Assembly: GCA_016775335.1 (NCBI GenBank) | Contig: JAEUGJ010000010.1 | Location: forward strand, 12,987 to 76,986 | DNA length: 64,000 nucleotides | Reading direction: 5' to 3' | Source: Mogibacterium sp. | GTDB lineage: Bacteria; Bacillota; Clostridia; Peptostreptococcales; Anaerovoracaceae | In this document: piece after piece, positions 7,877 to 16,360 of the stretch | Layout: each line of letters begins with the position of its first letter | Position numbering within the stretch: position 1 is the first letter of the stretch | The notes under the pieces: model-generated | Seen by the model: only the letters and a program-made list of their open reading frames with translations | Database searches by the model: none | What the model was told of the DNA's origin: nothing | Program-made: the position numbers and the translations under genes

Positions 7877-8551
7877 ATGCGTATTCTGGTGGTTGAGGAT
7901 GAGAAAATTCTGTGCGACACGATTGTTCGCAGCTTGAACCGGTTGGCGTACAGCGTGGATTTCTGTTATGACGGGGGGAGTGCTATGGAGCTTCTGGCCG
8001 TGGAAAATTACGATTTGGTGGTGCTGGATCTGAACCTTCCGGATGCGGACGGCATGACGGTGCTGAAGACCCTTCGGAAAAACGACGACCACACGAAGGT
8101 GCTGATTTTATCGGCGCGGTGCGATGTTGCGGATAAGGTGGCCGGCCTGGATGGGGGAGCGGACGACTACCTGACGAAGCCGTTCCATCTGGAGGAGCTT
8201 GCGGCGCGGATTCGGAACCTAACGCTGAGGCACTACACGCAAAACGATGTGATCCTGACCTGCGGCGAGCTTTCCTTTGATACGAAGGCGCGACGGGCGG
8301 CGGTGGGGGAGGAAATTCTGTCACTGACGCGAAAAGAAACGGGCATTCTGGAATATCTGATGCTCCACCCGGGGCGGCCGGTGAGTCAGGAGGAGTTGAT
8401 GGAGCACGTGTGGGATAACAGCGTGGATCGTTTCAGCAATTCCATTCGGGTGCATATTTCCGCGCTGCGAAAAAAGCTCCGCCGGGCGCTGGGATACGAT
8501 CCGATTCACAATCGCATTGGAGAAGGGTATGTAATGGAGGACCGAAAATGA
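7877..8551 (+). CDS. OmpR/PhoB-family response regulator
   Basis: 224 aa. The receiver domain (1-115) starts MRILVVEDE, with phosphoacceptor Asp51 in VVLDLNLP and the conserved Lys in DYLTKPF. A winged-helix DNA-binding domain (about 128-222) contains NSIRVHISALRKKL and the wing IGEGYVM. The ATG at 7877 follows AAAGGGAG by 6 bases; an ATG at 7853 is poorer. The gene overlaps the downstream kinase by 4 bases. It diverges from the redox module at 7736, and the shared 140-bp gap contains TATAAT at 7831-7836 and two GTTAA repeats, so it may control that module as well as itself. Confidence 0.95.
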   Translation: MRILVVEDEKILCDTIVRSLNRLAYSVDFCYDGGSAMELLAVENYDLVVLDLNLPDADGMTVLKTLRKNDDHTKVLILSARCDVADKVAGLDGGADDYLTKPFHLEELAARIRNLTLRHYTQNDVILTCGELSFDTKARRAAVGEEILSLTRKETGILEYLMLHPGRPVSQEELMEHVWDNSVDRFSNSIRVHISALRKKLRRALGYDPIHNRIGEGYVMEDRK

Positions 8552-9702
8552 AGAAAGTATCTTTGCAATGGCGCATCACGCTGATGACGGCGATTCTCCT
8601 TTGCGTGACCTGTGTGGTGATGAATTGCCTGATTATCTATTCCGGAAAGCATTATATGGATCTGATCGGAAACGGGATTACCGCCTATACGGACAGCGCT
8701 GCAAGCAGTGAACCGGGGTCCGGTGCGGATGCCCCGGGGGAATCTTTTAATCCCGAAAATGCCGATTTGAATCATGAACTTACAATCATTATTGACAGCG
8801 CGCAGGAGTCCTTTGGAATCACGGGCTGGTGCATTACGGCCATCCTGACGCTGCTGGGCGGCGTGCTGGCATATTTTGTCACCGGCCATGCACTGAAACC
8901 GCTGCGTACCTTTACCTCTCAGATTGAAATGGTGCAGCCGAATAATCTGTCGGATATGAAAATCAGCGAGGATGTACTTCCGGAGTTTCAATCCTTCAGC
9001 AAGTCCTTCAACAGCATGATTCGTCGATTGGATGAAGGGTTCTCGGCCCAGCGGCAGTTTACGGGAAACGCGGCTCACGAACTGAGAACGCCCCTTGCAC
9101 TGATGCAGGCACAAATGGAACTCTTTACCCAAGAGCATCCCGTGCTGCGGCCGGAGACGAAGGACTTTCTGAAACTGCTGCAGGAGCAGACGGAACGTAT
9201 GTCCCAGATGACGAAAACCCTTCTGGAAATGAGCGAACTTCGTTCGGTTCCCTGTGAGGATGAGATTGAGTTGGCACCGATGATTGAAGAAATCTATACC
9301 GACCTTGCACCGGTGGCCGAGGAAAAAGGGGTATTATTGAAATGCGAGGGGAATGCCCGGATGATCGGAAGCGACACCTTAATCTACCGGATGCTTTTCA
9401 ACCTCACGGAAAACGCCATCCGGTACAATCGTTCCGATGGCGCCGTTACCATTTCCATCTGCAAGGATGAAAAGTTCATTCAAATTCGCGTGTCAGATAC
9501 GGGCTTCGGAATTCCGGAGCAGTACCGGGAAAGCATCTTCCATCCCTTCTTCCGCGTGGACAAGTCCCGGAGCCGGGAACACGGCGGCGTCGGACTGGGG
9601 CTTTCTCTGGTCTGGGAAATCGCGGCGCTTCACGGCGGCGCGGTAAGGGTGGAGGAAAGCTTGGAGGCCGGCACCGTGGTTCTGGTGACGCTGCGAGGCT
9701 GA
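8548..9702 (+). CDS. Two-component sensor histidine kinase
   Basis: 384 aa. TM1 (about 10-31), a short external loop of about 60 residues, TM2 (about 90-112), then a HAMP-like linker, a HisKA domain with His177 in NAAHELRTPLAL, and a HATPase domain (N box NLTENAIRYN, G boxes DTGFGIP and GGVGLGLSLV). It is the partner of the overlapping response regulator. The external domain is too small for a classical folded sensor, so it may sense within the membrane or an envelope peptide. The signal is unknown. Confidence 0.95.
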   Translation: MKKVSLQWRITLMTAILLCVTCVVMNCLIIYSGKHYMDLIGNGITAYTDSAASSEPGSGADAPGESFNPENADLNHELTIIIDSAQESFGITGWCITAILTLLGGVLAYFVTGHALKPLRTFTSQIEMVQPNNLSDMKISEDVLPEFQSFSKSFNSMIRRLDEGFSAQRQFTGNAAHELRTPLALMQAQMELFTQEHPVLRPETKDFLKLLQEQTERMSQMTKTLLEMSELRSVPCEDEIELAPMIEEIYTDLAPVAEEKGVLLKCEGNARMIGSDTLIYRMLFNLTENAIRYNRSDGAVTISICKDEKFIQIRVSDTGFGIPEQYRESIFHPFFRVDKSRSREHGGVGLGLSLVWEIAALHGGAVRVEESLEAGTVVLVTLRG

Positions 9703-9705
9703 ATC

Positions 9706-9745
9706 CTTCCGTCATAGCTCCCGCTGATTTGATTTCGGCACATCA
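9706..9745 (-). pseudogene. Remnant of the radical SAM gene (40 bp)
   Basis: 35 of 40 bases match 11403-11442, which lies inside the radical SAM/phosphatase gene. Read on the minus strand, the remnant encodes CRNQISGSYDGRI, against CRNQISVGYDGRI in the intact gene. It starts 4 bases after the kinase stop and marks one edge of the AT-rich insert. It looks like a decayed duplicate or the scar of a rearrangement. Confidence 0.65.
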
Positions 9746-9827
9746 CTAAAATTAGGAGGAACTATAAAACATTTCAATTTAAAGCGAAATCTTTACACTT
9801 TCTTAACATAACTTAGTTAGAATCATG

Positions 9828-9841
9828 TTACAGATCTGTAA
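9828..9841. promoter_or_regulatory. 14-bp perfect palindrome, candidate operator
   Basis: TTACAGATCTGTAA lies 39 bases upstream of the secreted-protein ATG, just past a possible promoter (TTTACA at 9792, TAGAAT near 9817). Its position suits binding by a dimeric regulator, perhaps the ToxR-like protein encoded next door; that link is inference. Confidence 0.45.
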
Positions 9842-9879
9842 AAGATACTTCTAATGAACTTTATGAAAGGAAAATTTCT

Positions 9880-10530
9880 ATGAAACATAAAAAAACTATA
9901 TATCTACTTTTATTAACAATTTTCATCTTGTCACTTCCGATATGCACTTATGCCGACGATTCTGTCATCATTTCGAAAGATGATTTCTCTACTGATACTG
10001 AATTTCAAAATGCCATTGATAATGCATTCGAGAACTGCGAGAATTTTACAATTGTTTTAGATGATGCTACAATTAGCCCGGTGCTCAACATGTCTTCTTC
10101 TCCACTATCAGCAGACGCTGTTCTATACAATGTTAAAAATGTACAGAATAAAGCTAATTCTTTCGGAAAAGACTACTTAAATGTATCTGGCGATCCTGGA
10201 ATTACCATTGGATTATCTCACGCAAAAACTCAATCCTACGCATTACAATTTGGTGCAACATTTGGATGCGATAAAAGCTTTATTGCAAATGCAACATGTG
10301 GTTCCTCCAAGGGCTCTACATTAACCTATTCCGGTACATGGAAAGTTCCTTCGAAAGCGAATGGAAAGCAAGTAAAACGCGGCTACCTTCATATGCGTCC
10401 AGAATACAAAGTAAAATCTTATACGGTATATCATAAAAATTATGGAACAAACAAGTGGATTAAAGACGGCTCTTCGATAACAAAAAAAGCCTACGGTGTA
10501 AATATTAGAAAAACATTCACTTACAAATAG
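9880..10530 (+). CDS. Secreted protein of unknown function
   Basis: 216 aa. A clear signal peptide (KKTIYLLLLTIFILSLPIC) is followed by a likely cleavage at TYA-DD near residue 27. The mature part is polar. Its last 90 residues are rich in Tyr, Lys, Gly and Ser, with beta-type patterns such as SGTWKVP and KSYTVYHKNYG. I do not recognise the family. A ribosome site (GAAAGGAAA) precedes the ATG. The gene is clearly AT-richer than its surroundings and forms a unit with the ToxR-like gene 17 bases downstream, so it may be the target or antagonist of that regulator, or an antibacterial or host-interaction factor. Those roles are guesses. Confidence 0.75.
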   Translation: MKHKKTIYLLLLTIFILSLPICTYADDSVIISKDDFSTDTEFQNAIDNAFENCENFTIVLDDATISPVLNMSSSPLSADAVLYNVKNVQNKANSFGKDYLNVSGDPGITIGLSHAKTQSYALQFGATFGCDKSFIANATCGSSKGSTLTYSGTWKVPSKANGKQVKRGYLHMRPEYKVKSYTVYHKNYGTNKWIKDGSSITKKAYGVNIRKTFTYK

Positions 10531-10547
10531 CACTTTGGAGGGGTATT

Positions 10548-11129
10548 ATGATTTCAAAAGAACAATTTTCCTGCGGTAATACAATTTTAACACCTCAGAG
10601 TTACGAAATAACAACTGAGTGCGGCACTGCTGTATTGACACCAAACGAAACAATGATTCTCCAAAAACTATTTGAACAGAATCATTGTGTTGTTTCCCGT
10701 ACCTCTTTACTCTCATTGATTGATTTACGTGGTTCGAATGATACAGACCGATCTGTAGACGTTCATATTTCTTCATTACGAAAGAAACTGCGTTCTATTC
10801 ACTCTAATCTTCGTATCCAGTCTAAAAGAGGTGTCGGATACTACATTCAGGAGAAGTCGAATACCCCGTTTCCGTTAAGCTTGTTTTCTGACAAAGCAAA
10901 TAGCGAAAGAAAGGAGAATTCCTCTATGAAAGTTTCTTACATTTCTCTAATTTTTCTCGCCTGCACTTGCCTTTGCTGGGTAGGTTATACTGCATCACCA
11001 CTTGATTTAGATATGTCCTTTGAACCCATGTATGGCTACGCTTACATCGTCCGCAACTTGTATATCATGTTCGTGATTTTCCTAGGTGTCTACCTTATGA
11101 AGATTTACCTGGATCACAAAGACAAATAA
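10548..11129 (+). CDS. ToxR/CadC-like membrane-bound winged-helix regulator
   Basis: 193 aa. Residues about 20-112 form an OmpR-type winged helix (NETMILQKLFEQN, DRSVDVHISSLRKKL, RGVGYYI) without a receiver domain. A linker is followed by two membrane helices (about 130-150 and 167-187) with a short external loop. A DNA-binding domain tethered to the membrane is the ToxR/CadC plan, turned into a two-helix hairpin. GGAGG precedes the ATG. Within the gene, AAGGAG at 10911-10916 lies 9 bases before an in-frame ATG at 10926, so a separate 67-aa membrane hairpin may also be made. It probably regulates the secreted-protein gene just upstream. Confidence 0.75.
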   Translation: MISKEQFSCGNTILTPQSYEITTECGTAVLTPNETMILQKLFEQNHCVVSRTSLLSLIDLRGSNDTDRSVDVHISSLRKKLRSIHSNLRIQSKRGVGYYIQEKSNTPFPLSLFSDKANSERKENSSMKVSYISLIFLACTCLCWVGYTASPLDLDMSFEPMYGYAYIVRNLYIMFVIFLGVYLMKIYLDHKDK

Positions 11130-11133
11130 CTTA

Positions 11134-11166
11134 CACTGAGCGTCAATTCAAAATTGGCGCTCAGTG
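11134..11166. terminator. Long hairpin terminator between convergent genes
   Basis: A 15-bp stem (CACTGAGCGTCAATT at 11134-11148 with 11152-11166, one G-T pair) around a 3-nt loop closes the AT-rich insert. The T-run after it is weak (ATTTATT). Confidence 0.65.
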
Positions 11167-11212
11167 ATTTATTCAACAATTCAATGAACAGAGATTTGCG
11201 TTATAACATATC

Positions 11213-13273
11213 CTATCCTTGCACCAGCGTGCCTCCGCAGCTGGAACCGGCGCCGGCGGTACAACCGTAGCAGTGCGCCCCGAACCGAATCTTTCGCTGA
11301 AGCGAATTTATTTTTCCCGCAGCCAGATCATAGACGGTCAAATCCCGGCCTTCGTTCCGGCACGGCATTTCCATTACCTGATTGAAATCGCAGTCGTAGA
11401 TTCTTCCGTCATAACCCACGCTGATCTGATTCCGGCACATCATTTTTTCGCAGGCCTCCGGGTTGAATGCATCCAGCAGCATATCCATGTACTGTTGGTA
11501 GATTCCATTCTCCAGGAGGTGACACCCGTATCGTCCAATCGGGTTGTTGGTCACCGCATACAGCCGGTTGAATTCCACTCCGTATTTTCGAAGCTCCTTT
11601 CGGTACAAATTCTCCAGCTCGTCCTGATCCGGCGGCAGAACATCCCGCTGCGGGTTGAATACCAGATTCAGCTCCGGTTTCTGTTCACCCGCCGTCTCAA
11701 TTTCCGCTTCCATGCCGTATCCCACAGCATTCAGCTCCCGAAGCACCTCGATGCTCTGACGGAACACGCCGTCGCCTCGCTGACTGTCTGCCTCCGATTC
11801 GCTGAAATTCGGAAGGCTGGCAATCACAGTTACCCCCAGCTCCCAATATTTCCGAATCAAATCCCGATACGCCGGCGCCTTCAGAATCACCAGGTTGGTT
11901 CGAACCATCACCCGAAATCCCAGCCGCGTCGCCTCTTCGATGAACCACCGGAAGTCCGGCGCCATCTCCGGTGCTCCGCCGGTGATATCAATCGTCCGGA
12001 ATCCGTACCGAACCCCCGCATCCAGCACCGCCTGCAGCGTCTCCCGAGAAATCACTTCCTTCCGATCCGGGCCGGCACCCACGTGGCAGTGCTCGCAGGA
12101 CAGATTGCACTTCTTTCCCACATTCACCTGAATCGTGGACAGCTCCGGCCGCGTCTCCAGATACTCCGACTTCGGAACCATATCCTCAAAATACATAATC
12201 CGCGCCATGGCATCTTCCAGATCCTGTGGTGACGCCGGTTTTCCTTCCGGATACGCTTCTTCCCGGTACGCCGGTAAAACCACGAATCCGCCCAGAAGCG
12301 CGTTTCCGATGGTGCAAGCCGGACCGTTCAGAATACGATTGCGGTAAGAAACCTCTGCCGGAGAGTTGTGTTTCCACAGCCGGTCAAACCATTCCACATA
12401 GGCTGCCTGATCATAGCGAACAGGAACCGCTTCGATGTAAAGTCCCTTGTATTCCGTCCGATAGATGGCATCCTCCTCCGGCGTCGCCGCAATTCGGGTG
12501 AGCACGCCAAACGGCTGGCCCTCAAAGGTAGGAAGCCCCGCCGCGCCGTTATTGATCACCACGCCGCCCCGGAGTTTTCCGGCCACCGCCGCACAGGTGT
12601 GGGTGGTAGCGAAGATATCGATTCCGTTTTCTTCCATGAAGTCGGACAGCTCTCCCTGGCGGAGCACATCCTCCAGCTGCTCGATGGCGCAGTCCCAGCC
12701 TCCCAGCAGTTTCTCATCCCCGTGGGTGATTCCGATTTTGCAATCCCCCACCCGGGCGACCATGTGCGCCGGCCGGTCCTTTAGCTTCGCAATCAATTCC
12801 GGATGCTTCCCGATTTCTTCCTTCATCATATGGTGAATTCGGTTGGAGCGGCTCACGCTGGCATCATCGGTACAATCCGGATAGGCGCAGCCGCAGCCCA
12901 CGCCGATATCCTCCGTTCTTCGAACCTCCGCTTCCACATTTCCAACCATTGGAATGTATTTCTCCGCACCGGCTTCCACCCGGGCGAATTCCTCTGCCGT
13001 CCGGTCGAACCAGTGCATGTCGCCGTTGAACACCATGCCCACCCGGCCGCCTTCGCCCAGGCGTTCCTGTTCTTTTACGAACATCGCCTGTACCGCATCC
13101 ATCGCAAAAGGATTTCCGTACAGTCCACCCACCACCAGCAGGGTGTCGAATGTGTGCTCCGGGGCAGGGGCAGCGGCCCATACCGCCGGGTCCAGACGGT
13201 AATCCACCGGACAGGCTCTTCCCGCATCTTTGAAATTATGTCTCGCGTAACTTGGAGTTGTGCAGCTTGCCAT
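11213..13273 (-). CDS. Metallophosphatase-radical SAM (ArsS-like) fusion
   Basis: 686 aa. The N-terminal half (about 40-300) resembles calcineurin-type metallophosphoesterases: VVGGLYGN, FNGDMHWFD, MVGNVEAE, GITHGDEK, TTHTCA. The C-terminal half is a radical SAM enzyme with CNLSCEHC (about residue 400) and a C-terminal cysteine-rich block CYGCTAGAGSSCGG, as in ArsS-type proteins (radical SAM plus DUF3641) linked to arsenosugar formation; in some relatives one Cys of this block is selenocysteine. Normally these are separate genes. Here a single frame spans both without interruption. AAAGGA precedes the ATG, and a flavodoxin gene lies 21 bases upstream, a plausible electron donor for the SAM cluster. 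Substrate unknown. Confidence 0.82.
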   Translation of the reverse strand: MASCTTPSYARHNFKDAGRACPVDYRLDPAVWAAAPAPEHTFDTLLVVGGLYGNPFAMDAVQAMFVKEQERLGEGGRVGMVFNGDMHWFDRTAEEFARVEAGAEKYIPMVGNVEAEVRRTEDIGVGCGCAYPDCTDDASVSRSNRIHHMMKEEIGKHPELIAKLKDRPAHMVARVGDCKIGITHGDEKLLGGWDCAIEQLEDVLRQGELSDFMEENGIDIFATTHTCAAVAGKLRGGVVINNGAAGLPTFEGQPFGVLTRIAATPEEDAIYRTEYKGLYIEAVPVRYDQAAYVEWFDRLWKHNSPAEVSYRNRILNGPACTIGNALLGGFVVLPAYREEAYPEGKPASPQDLEDAMARIMYFEDMVPKSEYLETRPELSTIQVNVGKKCNLSCEHCHVGAGPDRKEVISRETLQAVLDAGVRYGFRTIDITGGAPEMAPDFRWFIEEATRLGFRVMVRTNLVILKAPAYRDLIRKYWELGVTVIASLPNFSESEADSQRGDGVFRQSIEVLRELNAVGYGMEAEIETAGEQKPELNLVFNPQRDVLPPDQDELENLYRKELRKYGVEFNRLYAVTNNPIGRYGCHLLENGIYQQYMDMLLDAFNPEACEKMMCRNQISVGYDGRIYDCDFNQVMEMPCRNEGRDLTVYDLAAGKINSLQRKIRFGAHCYGCTAGAGSSCGGTLVQG

Positions 13274-13294
13274 TTTGATCCTTCTTTCTTTTCT

Positions 13295-13798
13295 CTACTT
13301 CAAAATTTCCTGACGGAGGTGCTCCAGATCTGCCTCATCCGGATGGGACAGAGCCCGGTCGAAATTGTCAATCATCTGATCCAGATTCGGCGCCGCATCC
13401 GGCTGCTCTTTCATCTTCACATATCGATCCCGAACCGCCTGCTGCATCTTTCCCTGGCACATGAACTCGCCCGCCAAGGTATTACTCTCATCCATCGATG
13501 CCTTTACGTTGTTCAGCACCCGCTGAAAATACGCATCCTCCACGCCGAAGCCGGCTGTTCCGAATAAAAATACGTTTTTGTTTCTCAGATTTTTCAGGAC
13601 ATTTAAGGCTGCCTCGTCCGCATTGCCCTTGTCCGTCCAAAAGCCCAGGTATACCGTCTTCACCTCCGGAATCTCCGCAACCGATCCGGCTTCGCCGAAG
13701 AATGCGCAGTCCTCTTCCGGCAGCGCCGCCCGAATCGCATCCGCCAAAATCCGGGTATTTCCGGTCTTGCTGCTGAACAAAATCGCATATTTTTCCAT
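13295..13798 (-). CDS. Flavodoxin-family protein
   Basis: 167 aa with the FMN phosphate loop at the start (FSSKTGNTRILADAI) and the aromatic/glycine loops GFWTDKGNAD and GTAGFG. The length and the C-terminal FMCQGKMQQAVRDRY segment match a Clostridia flavodoxin subgroup; some members resemble BilS of bilirubin reduction, but no bilR-like gene is here. GGAGG precedes the ATG by 8 bases. It sits directly upstream of the radical SAM fusion on the same strand, so it could reduce that enzyme's iron-sulfur cluster. Confidence 0.85.
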   Translation of the reverse strand: MEKYAILFSSKTGNTRILADAIRAALPEEDCAFFGEAGSVAEIPEVKTVYLGFWTDKGNADEAALNVLKNLRNKNVFLFGTAGFGVEDAYFQRVLNNVKASMDESNTLAGEFMCQGKMQQAVRDRYVKMKEQPDAAPNLDQMIDNFDRALSHPDEADLEHLRQEILK

Positions 13799-13853
13799 CT
13801 GTCTGTCCTCCTGTATTAGAATGATTTTATCGCTATCATAATTGACCTACAAA

Positions 13854-13889
13854 ATATACCTACCTGCACCCGCCGGCACAGATAGGTAT
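13854..13889 (-). terminator. Hairpin terminator of the symporter gene
   Basis: TATACCTA (13854-13861) pairs with TAGGTATA (13882-13889). On the minus strand TTTTG follows the stem, 30 bases past the symporter stop. Confidence 0.55.
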
Positions 13890-13918
13890 ATTCTAATATC
13901 TATTGCTGTTTTTTTCAA

Positions 13919-15424
13919 TTAGTTTGCCGACTCGATGCCTTCCGGATCGATGTCTTCCCATCCGGCTGCACTGCGCTCTGCATCCAGAGCCGCAATTTCC
14001 TCATCGGTTCTGCCTTTCCACGCCGGACGACCTTCGGTCTTCTCCGCCATGGAAGCCACGACGCCGCACACCGCGTAGGAACCCCAGCACAGTACGGCAC
14101 CCCAGAAGTTCACACCCAGGAAGTTGGCGTAGGCTCCGTTTCCGATATTCATAAATGCCAGGCTGTCCGGGCTTACGGTATCCACGATTCCCAGAATCAT
14201 GCCGATCCAAAAGGAGAGGTGGAAGCCGATTTTGGTCGGCTTAATCGGACCTGCGCCGTGAAGCAGGAAAATCGGACCCAGACCCATAATCATGGTTCCG
14301 GAAATGGTGGTTGCCGCCAAAATATCGGTTCCCATAATCATCGGCAGGTTACCCACAACTGCGAAGAATGCCATGAATCCGATACCGATCCAGCGAGCCT
14401 TTTCATGCGGGTCTTTTCCCAGAATGGCCGGAAGATCCCGTGCGGTCAGCTTCGCCAGGGAACTGAAGGTGGAGTCCAGAGTGGAACCGCCGCACATTAC
14501 CATCATGATGGCCATCAGGAAGAAGGCCGCAATGCCCATGCCCTGTGCCACCGCCTGTGCCGCATCCGTCACATTTTCCAGACCGGAAAGCATAGCGTCC
14601 ACACCGATCAGGGAGAACAGGGTAATCGCCAGAAATCCCAGAAGACCCGCAACGGTGAAGCACTTCAGCATCTTCTTTTCCTCACAGATGAATCCCCGGT
14701 CGGTGAGTACCGCATCATGGAATCCGTAGGACAGGCACTGCAGCAGTGCGCCCAGAACGAAGTCCACGCCGGCATCCATTTTCCAGGATCCGCTGGTCAG
14801 GTACGCGCTCATCGGGTGTGCCGGCAGAATCCAGAAAAGGGTGAATACCAGCAGTACCACGAACAGTCCTGCCTGGAGCACGTCGGTAATCAGGGAAGAA
14901 CGCAGTCCGCCCCAGCAGCTGTAGCCCAGTGTGATTGCGGTAAAAAGAAGTGCGGCGATGACGAAGGGTTTGCTGCCCGACTCACCGTAGTATCCGCCGA
15001 TGACCGAGGTGTTGGACCATACCTCGTTGAACAGACGAACCAGAATCGCTGCGCTGAAACAGAATGCTGCTGCCACACCGTAGTTGCTTGTGAGGAAGTC
15101 GGTCATGGATTTTGCGGCGAAACGACGGCGAAGTCTGTAGATGGCAAATCCGGTGAGGGGAATGCAGAGCCAGTACACCGCGTAGCCGATGCCGCCCACG
15201 ATGCCGTAGCTGTATCCCATATTGGCGCAGTTATATACGGATTTTGCGAAAATCCAAGCGATAAATACCGAAGAGGTGACCATCAGGGAAGATGCTGCGC
15301 GTCCCTTCTTGTCGGTTCCTTTGAAAAAGCCGCCGATTGTAACGGCCTTCGGGGAGATGGCGAACATGATGATGCCGTATACCACCAGGAATCCCCAGAA
15401 AAACAGTCCTGTACCGTTGTGCAT
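13919..15424 (-). CDS. Sodium:solute symporter (SSS) family protein
   Basis: About 501 aa with around 13 hydrophobic segments, from the ATG at 15424, which follows GGAAAGGA. A longer frame to 15475 would run back through the upstream terminator and is unlikely. SSS signatures include the early helix with FIAWIFAKSVYNCANMGYSY, WGGLRSSLITDVLQ, and the helix MCGGSTLDSTFSSLAKL with Ser/Thr residues typical of the second sodium site. The substrate cannot be read from sequence. It stands alone between two terminators and is expressed as a single gene. Confidence 0.85.
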   Translation of the reverse strand: MHNGTGLFFWGFLVVYGIIMFAISPKAVTIGGFFKGTDKKGRAASSLMVTSSVFIAWIFAKSVYNCANMGYSYGIVGGIGYAVYWLCIPLTGFAIYRLRRRFAAKSMTDFLTSNYGVAAAFCFSAAILVRLFNEVWSNTSVIGGYYGESGSKPFVIAALLFTAITLGYSCWGGLRSSLITDVLQAGLFVVLLVFTLFWILPAHPMSAYLTSGSWKMDAGVDFVLGALLQCLSYGFHDAVLTDRGFICEEKKMLKCFTVAGLLGFLAITLFSLIGVDAMLSGLENVTDAAQAVAQGMGIAAFFLMAIMMVMCGGSTLDSTFSSLAKLTARDLPAILGKDPHEKARWIGIGFMAFFAVVGNLPMIMGTDILAATTISGTMIMGLGPIFLLHGAGPIKPTKIGFHLSFWIGMILGIVDTVSPDSLAFMNIGNGAYANFLGVNFWGAVLCWGSYAVCGVVASMAEKTEGRPAWKGRTDEEIAALDAERSAAGWEDIDPEGIESAN

Positions 15425-15481
15425 GATGTTTTGTCCTTTCCTTTTTACTGTATAGAAATTAATAAAAAAGCCCATAAAAAA

Positions 15482-15505
15482 CGCTGTTAGAATTCACTAA
15501 CAGCG
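15482..15505 (-). terminator. Intrinsic terminator of the cyclodeaminase gene
   Basis: CGCTGTTAG (15482-15490) and CTAACAGCG (15497-15505) form a perfect 9-bp stem; on the minus strand it is followed by TTTTTTATGG. Confidence 0.8.
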
Positions 15506-15608
15506 AAAATCGATTTATTTTAACAAATCGAGGGAGTGCGTTCAACCGGTTTTTTATTGAAAATTCTTATATTGAATCTGCACATTTCCTCATATTTCTA
15601 TATTGTCA

Positions 15609-16220
15609 CTAGGCGTTCTTCAAAATCTCTCCGGTCAGGGCATTTGCCTCTTCCACGATGGAGGCGATTTCCCGGTTCCATTCCTCGGCCTGCTTGCGGT
15701 CGGTGAGGGCAGGGGTGTTGGCTACCACATTCATCTTCGCCGCCTGGATGCAGGCATTCAGATTCAGGGCCGCCACGTAGAGATCGCTCACCAGCTGCTT
15801 ATTGGATTTGCCGATTATCTCCTGGGTGAGGTGCAGTCCGGCCAATGCGGCCCGGCAGGCGTTCAGCGGAGCCAGTCCCGCTGCCACGGATGCCTCTGCA
15901 ATCGCCGCCTTCCGAGCCGCTTTCTCTTCTTCCGTGGATTTCGGAAGGGCATAGGCATCGGATACGCCGGTAAAGGCTTCCTTATCTTCATCAATTCCCT
16001 GAATCAGCTTCGTGAGCACTTCCTGGGCTTCTTTCAGCGTGCGCTGATTCAGCTCTTCGTACTCTTCATATTTCTTCTTTCCTACGGTGAGATTTGCCAC
16101 CATCATAATCAGGGCAGCTCCCTGTGCTCCCGTCAGTGCCGCAACCGCACCGCCCCCCGGCGCCGGTGCCGCCGACTTCAGTTCGTTCAGGAAATCGATA
16201 ATCTTCTGGTTTTCTGTCAT
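15609..16220 (-). CDS. Cyclodeaminase/cyclohydrolase family protein (FchA-like)
   Basis: 203 aa from the ATG at 16220, preceded by GAAAGGAAAAAAG. The start MTENQKIIDFLNELKS followed by APAPGGGAVAALTGAQGAALI is the signature of the formiminotransferase-cyclodeaminase C-terminal family, which in Clostridia includes free-standing methenyl-tetrahydrofolate cyclohydrolase (FchA). It would act on tetrahydrofolate one-carbon units, which links it loosely to the folate operon at 58-62 kb. The longer upstream frame has no ribosome site and runs into a terminator. It could be either cyclodeaminase or cyclohydrolase. Confidence 0.85.
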   Translation of the reverse strand: MTENQKIIDFLNELKSAAPAPGGGAVAALTGAQGAALIMMVANLTVGKKKYEEYEELNQRTLKEAQEVLTKLIQGIDEDKEAFTGVSDAYALPKSTEEEKAARKAAIAEASVAAGLAPLNACRAALAGLHLTQEIIGKSNKQLVSDLYVAALNLNACIQAAKMNVVANTPALTDRKQAEEWNREIASIVEEANALTGEILKNA

Positions 16221-16310
16221 TTCTTTTTTCCTTTCTGCTTCCCGCTGCTCGCAACTTGAGCGGACAACCCACAGCAACAGTACTGATACTTTTATTCTAT
16301 TATAATAAAA

Positions 16311-16340
16311 AGAACGCCGGAAGGAAACCTCCAGCGTTCT
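16311..16340 (-). terminator. Terminator of the rpsF-ssb-rpsR operon
   Basis: AGAACGCCGGA (16311-16321) pairs with TCCAGCGTTCT (16330-16340) with one mismatch; the minus strand continues with TTTTTATTAT. Confidence 0.85.
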
Positions 16341-16360
16341 CAATTTACTTCTTCTGCGGA

